A stretch of 24,202 bases of DNA, taken from Syntrophaceae bacterium UBA5744. GTDB lineage: Bacteria; Desulfobacterota; Syntrophia; Syntrophales; UBA2192. Positions 21,311 through 24,202 of the stretch are shown one piece after another. The stretch covers positions 1 to 24,202 of the forward strand of contig DIFQ01000104.1 of the NCBI GenBank assembly GCA_002419215.1. Reading direction: 5' to 3'. A program made the position numbers and the translations under genes. How positions within the stretch are numbered: the first letter of the stretch is position 1; each line of letters starts with the position of its first letter. The notes beneath the pieces were generated by a model that ran no database searches, was not told where the DNA came from, and saw only the letters and a program-made list of their open reading frames with translations.

Positions 21311-22186
21311 ATGGCAGGCAGAAACTCAAATGACAAAGCAGCTTGGATAACCGAACTGATTCGCGACTGGGTGAACACCTCACCGGAGAATACCCTCCGG
21401 AATAAGGCCGGTGACAGGGCCTGGGACGACCCGCTCGTCGGGTTTTCCTGCGGTGACGATGCCTACTGGGAATCCTTCCGGGAGCATGTGGGCCCCTACC
21501 ACTGGACGCCGGCGGAGGCCTTCATGCTCGCATTCCCGAACGGGAATGTCTCTCCGGAACGCCTCACGGTCGTCAGCTGGGTTCTCCCCCAGACGGGGGC
21601 CACGAAGCTGGATACCCGCAAGGAAAAGACCTACCCCCCGGAGAGTTGGGCCAGGGCCCGGTTCTACGGGGAGGCGGTCAACGAGAAGCTCCGCATGCAC
21701 GTGGTTGCGGAGCTGGCGAAGGCGGGCATCCGGGCCGCTGCGCCCGTGCTGCTGCCCCAGTGGTCGCGCATGCCCTCGGAGAAGTTCACCTTCGCGTCGA
21801 AGTGGTCCGAGCGCCACGCCGCCTTTGTGTCGGGGCTGGGGACCTTCGGGCTCTCCGACGGCCTGATCACGCCCCGCGGAAAGGCGATGCGCACGGGATC
21901 CGTCGTGGCCGAACTCGAGATCCCGGCCACCCCGCGGCCTTACAAGGGGCACCAGGACTACTGCCTGTGGTTCAGCCACAAGACCTGCAAGAAGTGCGTG
22001 GCGCGCTGCCCCGTGCATGCCCTCTCGGAGAAGGGACACGACAAGATCGTCTGCTCGAAGCACGTCCACGACACCTGCAAGGCTTACATCGTGGAGCGCT
22101 TCGGCTTCGAGGGATACGCCTGCGGACTTTGCCAGACGGCGGTTCCCTGCGAGTCCGGGATCCCCAGTCCGGGGGAAGGGAAGTAG
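21311..22186 (+). CDS. QueG-like 4Fe-4S protein (epoxyqueuosine reductase relative)
   Basis: A 291-residue cytoplasmic protein that resembles QueG and similar iron-sulfur proteins over its middle and C-terminal parts. FVSGLGTFGLSDGLITPRGKAMRTGSVV (about 172-199) matches the conserved core of these enzymes. The C-terminal cluster region has CKKCVARCPVHAL and CSKHVHDTC...YACGLCQTAVPCE, which can hold two 4Fe-4S clusters, although the first motif lacks the usual leading cysteine two residues away (a Cys lies further upstream in DYCLWF). A corrinoid site is not obvious, so I do not call it tRNA epoxyqueuosine reductase; a role in another reductive step is open. ATG 21311 has AAGGAGA 6 nt upstream, directly after the heptamer array. 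Confidence 0.75.
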   Translation: MAGRNSNDKAAWITELIRDWVNTSPENTLRNKAGDRAWDDPLVGFSCGDDAYWESFREHVGPYHWTPAEAFMLAFPNGNVSPERLTVVSWVLPQTGATKLDTRKEKTYPPESWARARFYGEAVNEKLRMHVVAELAKAGIRAAAPVLLPQWSRMPSEKFTFASKWSERHAAFVSGLGTFGLSDGLITPRGKAMRTGSVVAELEIPATPRPYKGHQDYCLWFSHKTCKKCVARCPVHALSEKGHDKIVCSKHVHDTCKAYIVERFGFEGYACGLCQTAVPCESGIPSPGEGK

Positions 22187-22210
22187 GGAAGGATCGGCTA
22201 TCGGCCGATG

Positions 22211-22252
22211 CAGGAAGGGGGTCTGACCGAATGTCAGACCCCCTTCCTGTTT
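22211..22252. terminator. Terminator between convergent genes
   Basis: A perfect 17-bp stem (22211-22227 with 22233-22249, loop CGAAT) ends in TTT on the + strand. It lies between the convergent QueG-like and NuoF-GltD genes and could serve both. It is one of the longest perfect stems in the window. Confidence 0.8.
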
Positions 22253-22276
22253 CAGATGCTCATACCGCTGTCGATG

Positions 22277-24202
22277 TCAGATCTCCGCGTCACAGCGCAG
22301 ACAGCGTGCAGCCTCCTTGAGGGCCTGGTCCTTTTTGTAGCCCAGTTCGACCTCGATGAAGTTCTTCCGGCGGAAGTCGGCCTCGAGCTCGGGCATGTGG
22401 GCCTGCGGGCACTCCTCCGTCTCCTCGTCGACGACGAAGGGGATGTGGATCTGCTCTTCGGAGGGCGGCACCCAGGCCGGCTCGCCATTCCGGGCGCGGA
22501 TGAAGCCGTCGATGTCCTCGGCTGCTTCGTGGCCCGCGGCGATCGCCTTGATGACCGTGCTGGGGCCCGTCACGGCATCGCCGCCGGCGAAATACTTTGC
22601 GTTGGTCGTCTGGGAGGCGATGTCGTCCTTCACGTCGAAGCAGGACCACTTGTTGACCTTCACGCCGCTCTCTGCGGGCACGAAGGTGAGATCCGGCACC
22701 TGGCCGATGGCGGCGATCACGGTGTCCACGCTCAGGGTGAACTCGGAACCCTTGATGGCCACGGGCCGTTTGCGGCCGCTCGAGTCGAAGTCCCCGAGCT
22801 TCTGGCGCAGGCACTCGATGCCCGTGGCGCGCCCGTTGGCGCCGACGACGCGCAGCGGGGCGATGAGGTACTCGATCTTGATGCCCTCGTGCTCGGCGGC
22901 AACGATTTCCTCGGCCGCGGCGGGCATGTCCTCGCGCAGGCGCCGGTAGAGGATCGTCACCTCGGCCCCCAGCCGCAGGGCCGTGCGGGCCGCGTCGATG
23001 GCGGAGTTGCCGCCGCCGATGACGGCGACGCGTGAGCCGAGGCTCTTCTTGCCGCTTTTCCAGCCTTCCTCGTCCCCGTTGTAGTCCCGCAGGAACTCGA
23101 CGCCGCCCCAGACCCCCTTGAGGTCCTCGCCTTCCACGCCCATCCTCTGGCTCTTGTGGGCGCCCGGCGCCAGGTAGACGTGGTCGAAGTCCTCGTGGAC
23201 CTTGCCCCAGGAGATGTCGCGGCCCACCCGGGTGTTGCACCGGATCTCGACGCCCAGCTTGCGGATGTCGTCGATCTCCTTGTCCAGGATGGCCCTGGGC
23301 AGGCGGTACGAGGGGATGCCCCAGCTGAGCATGCCGCCCGGCGTGGGGAGCTCCTCGAAGACCGTCACGGAATAGCCGCGAAGGGCGAGGTCCCGTGCGC
23401 AGGTGAGGCCTGACGGGCCCGCACCGACAACGGCGATTTTTTCCTTGCGGGTGATGCCGACGGGCTTGATCTGCGGCCGCGGGGCGTTGTCGCTGATGAA
23501 GCGCTTGAGGAACTTGATCGCAACGGGCTCGTCCAGCAGGCCCCTGCGGCACTTGGTCTGGCACTGGTGGTCGCAGACCCTGCCGCAGACCGACGGGAAG
23601 GGGTTGGTTTTCATCATGACCTTGTAGGCGTCCTCGAGCCTGTTGTCGCGGATCAGCGCGATGTAGGCCGGGATATCCATCCCGATCGGGCAGGTGTGCT
23701 GGCAGGGCGACTTGAAGAGGGCCGAGCAAACGGCGGCGCGGCACTTCTTGTCGCGGATGTGCTCCTCGTACTCGTTGCGGAAGTATCGGATCGTGGAGAG
23801 CACGGGGTTCGGTGCCGTCTGGCCGAGGCCGCAAAGCGCCGAGTCCTTGATGACGGTCGCCATCGACTCGAGCAGCTCGATGTCGCCCTCCTTGCCTTTG
23901 CCCTTGCAGATATTGGTCAGGATGTCGAGCATGCGCTGCGTGCCCTCGCGGCAGGGTGTGCACTTGCCGCAGGACTCGTCCTTGCAGAAGTCCATGAAGA
24001 AGCGCGCCATGTCGACGGCGCATTTGTCCTCGTTCATGACGATGAGCCCGCCCGAGCCCATGATGGCGCCGAGTTCGGCGACCTTTTCGTAGTCGACGGA
24101 GGCGTTGAGGTGCTGGACGGGGATGCAGCCGCCCGAGGGCCCGCCCAGCTGGGCGGCCTTGAACTTCTTGCCGCCGGGGATGCCGCCGCCGATGTCGTAG
24201 AT
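22277..24202 (-). CDS. NuoF-GltD fusion flavoprotein (NADH dehydrogenase / glutamate synthase beta-like), 5' cut
   Basis: 641 residues are visible; the gene continues past the right edge. The first part is the end of a NuoF/HoxF-type NADH-oxidising subunit (LGGPSGGCIP and ELGAIMGSGG near 20-55, then CGKCTPCREG at 77-87 with a fourth Cys near 124 for its 4Fe-4S cluster). A GltD-like half follows: CQHTCPIGMDIPAY and CGRVCDHQCQTKC hold Fe-S clusters, AVVGAGPSGLT (near 258-267) binds FAD, and AVIGGGNSAIDAARTA (near 393) NAD(P), ending in AIGQVPD and GDAVTGPSTVIKAIAAGHEAA. The tail carries a further CLRCD. Such fusions pass electrons from NAD(P)H among Fe-S centres, often beside formate dehydrogenase, hydrogenase or Hdr-type partners, and may take part in electron bifurcation; no partner is inside the window. 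An ATG at 24061 is internal, not the start. Confidence 0.9.
   Translation of the reverse strand: MYDIGGGIPGGKKFKAAQLGGPSGGCIPVQHLNASVDYEKVAELGAIMGSGGLIVMNEDKCAVDMARFFMDFCKDESCGKCTPCREGTQRMLDILTNICKGKGKEGDIELLESMATVIKDSALCGLGQTAPNPVLSTIRYFRNEYEEHIRDKKCRAAVCSALFKSPCQHTCPIGMDIPAYIALIRDNRLEDAYKVMMKTNPFPSVCGRVCDHQCQTKCRRGLLDEPVAIKFLKRFISDNAPRPQIKPVGITRKEKIAVVGAGPSGLTCARDLALRGYSVTVFEELPTPGGMLSWGIPSYRLPRAILDKEIDDIRKLGVEIRCNTRVGRDISWGKVHEDFDHVYLAPGAHKSQRMGVEGEDLKGVWGGVEFLRDYNGDEEGWKSGKKSLGSRVAVIGGGNSAIDAARTALRLGAEVTILYRRLREDMPAAAEEIVAAEHEGIKIEYLIAPLRVVGANGRATGIECLRQKLGDFDSSGRKRPVAIKGSEFTLSVDTVIAAIGQVPDLTFVPAESGVKVNKWSCFDVKDDIASQTTNAKYFAGGDAVTGPSTVIKAIAAGHEAAEDIDGFIRARNGEPAWVPPSEEQIHIPFVVDEETEECPQAHMPELEADFRRKNFIEVELGYKKDQALKEAARCLRCDAEI

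Noticed and set aside
22290..24023. A 577-codon frame on the - strand
   Set aside because: Arg/Pro/His-rich frame-shifted shadow of the NuoF-GltD gene.
1..24202. CRISPR array, tRNA, rRNA or prophage
   Set aside because: No equally spaced repeats with spacers, no cloverleaf or rRNA motif, and no phage genes were seen; the 7-nt arrays have no spacers.

Overview
The window looks like chromosomal DNA from a strictly anaerobic, high-GC member of the Desulfobacterota (old Deltaproteobacteria), plausibly a Syntrophales- or Syntrophobacterales-type organism. This is inferred from the gene content: a hybrid-cluster protein with its ferredoxin-like partner, a heme/NO-type Crp/Fnr regulator, rubrerythrin, a NuoF-GltD flavoprotein fusion, a degenerate [FeFe]-hydrogenase maturase, and a RAYT transposase. 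The taxon was not confirmed by any search. No rRNA, tRNA, CRISPR array or phage was seen.

Layout. 1-420: gene-free, with two intrinsic-terminator hairpins and a possible structured RNA. 421-2879 (-): hcp followed by a ferredoxin-like partner, driven by a promoter with a TTGAT-N4-GTCAA operator exactly 22 nt from its -10 box. 3137-5758 (+): the divergent Crp/Fnr regulator, then an NCS2 nucleobase permease and a LysE-family exporter, with a 10-nt gap and an ATGA overlap. 5893-6516 (+): an orphan DUF47/PhoU-like gene. 6522-7577: a complete RAYT element with perfect 29-bp inverted ends; its right end supplies the stop codon of the next gene. 7564-9576 (-): a radical SAM-SPASM-like/methyltransferase fusion, divergent from an Ntn-hydrolase (acyltransferase family, 9646-10749) and a SleB-like wall hydrolase (10746-11438). 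11656-12143 (-): two tandem dodecins. 12612-18545 (-): an AttEFGH-like set (CrtC/AttH lipocalin-like protein, FtsX-type permease, LolD-type ATPase) preceded by a YihY/BrkB protein; a 74-bp REPIN-like copy of the RAYT ends sits between YihY and the ATPase. 18904-19482 (-): rubrerythrin, then a HydE 3' remnant. 20138-22186 (+): an Old Yellow Enzyme and a QueG-like Fe-S protein. 22277-24202 (-): the NuoF-GltD fusion, cut by the window edge.

How it works together. The left third is a nitrosative-stress and transport neighbourhood: the cysteine-free Crp/Fnr protein carries the E-S-x-S-R recognition helix that fits the TTGAT operator upstream of hcp. The middle is envelope and lipid-related (SleB, AttH, FtsX/LolD, YihY). 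The right end is flavin and Fe-S redox enzymology.

The most unusual signals are not genes. (1) A RAYT and a small non-autonomous hairpin share the same 28-29-bp ends and have rewritten the edges of two genes. (2) Unrelated heptanucleotide tandem repeats, all with 7-nt period but different unit sequences, occur in at least five intergenic gaps, usually right beside a start codon.
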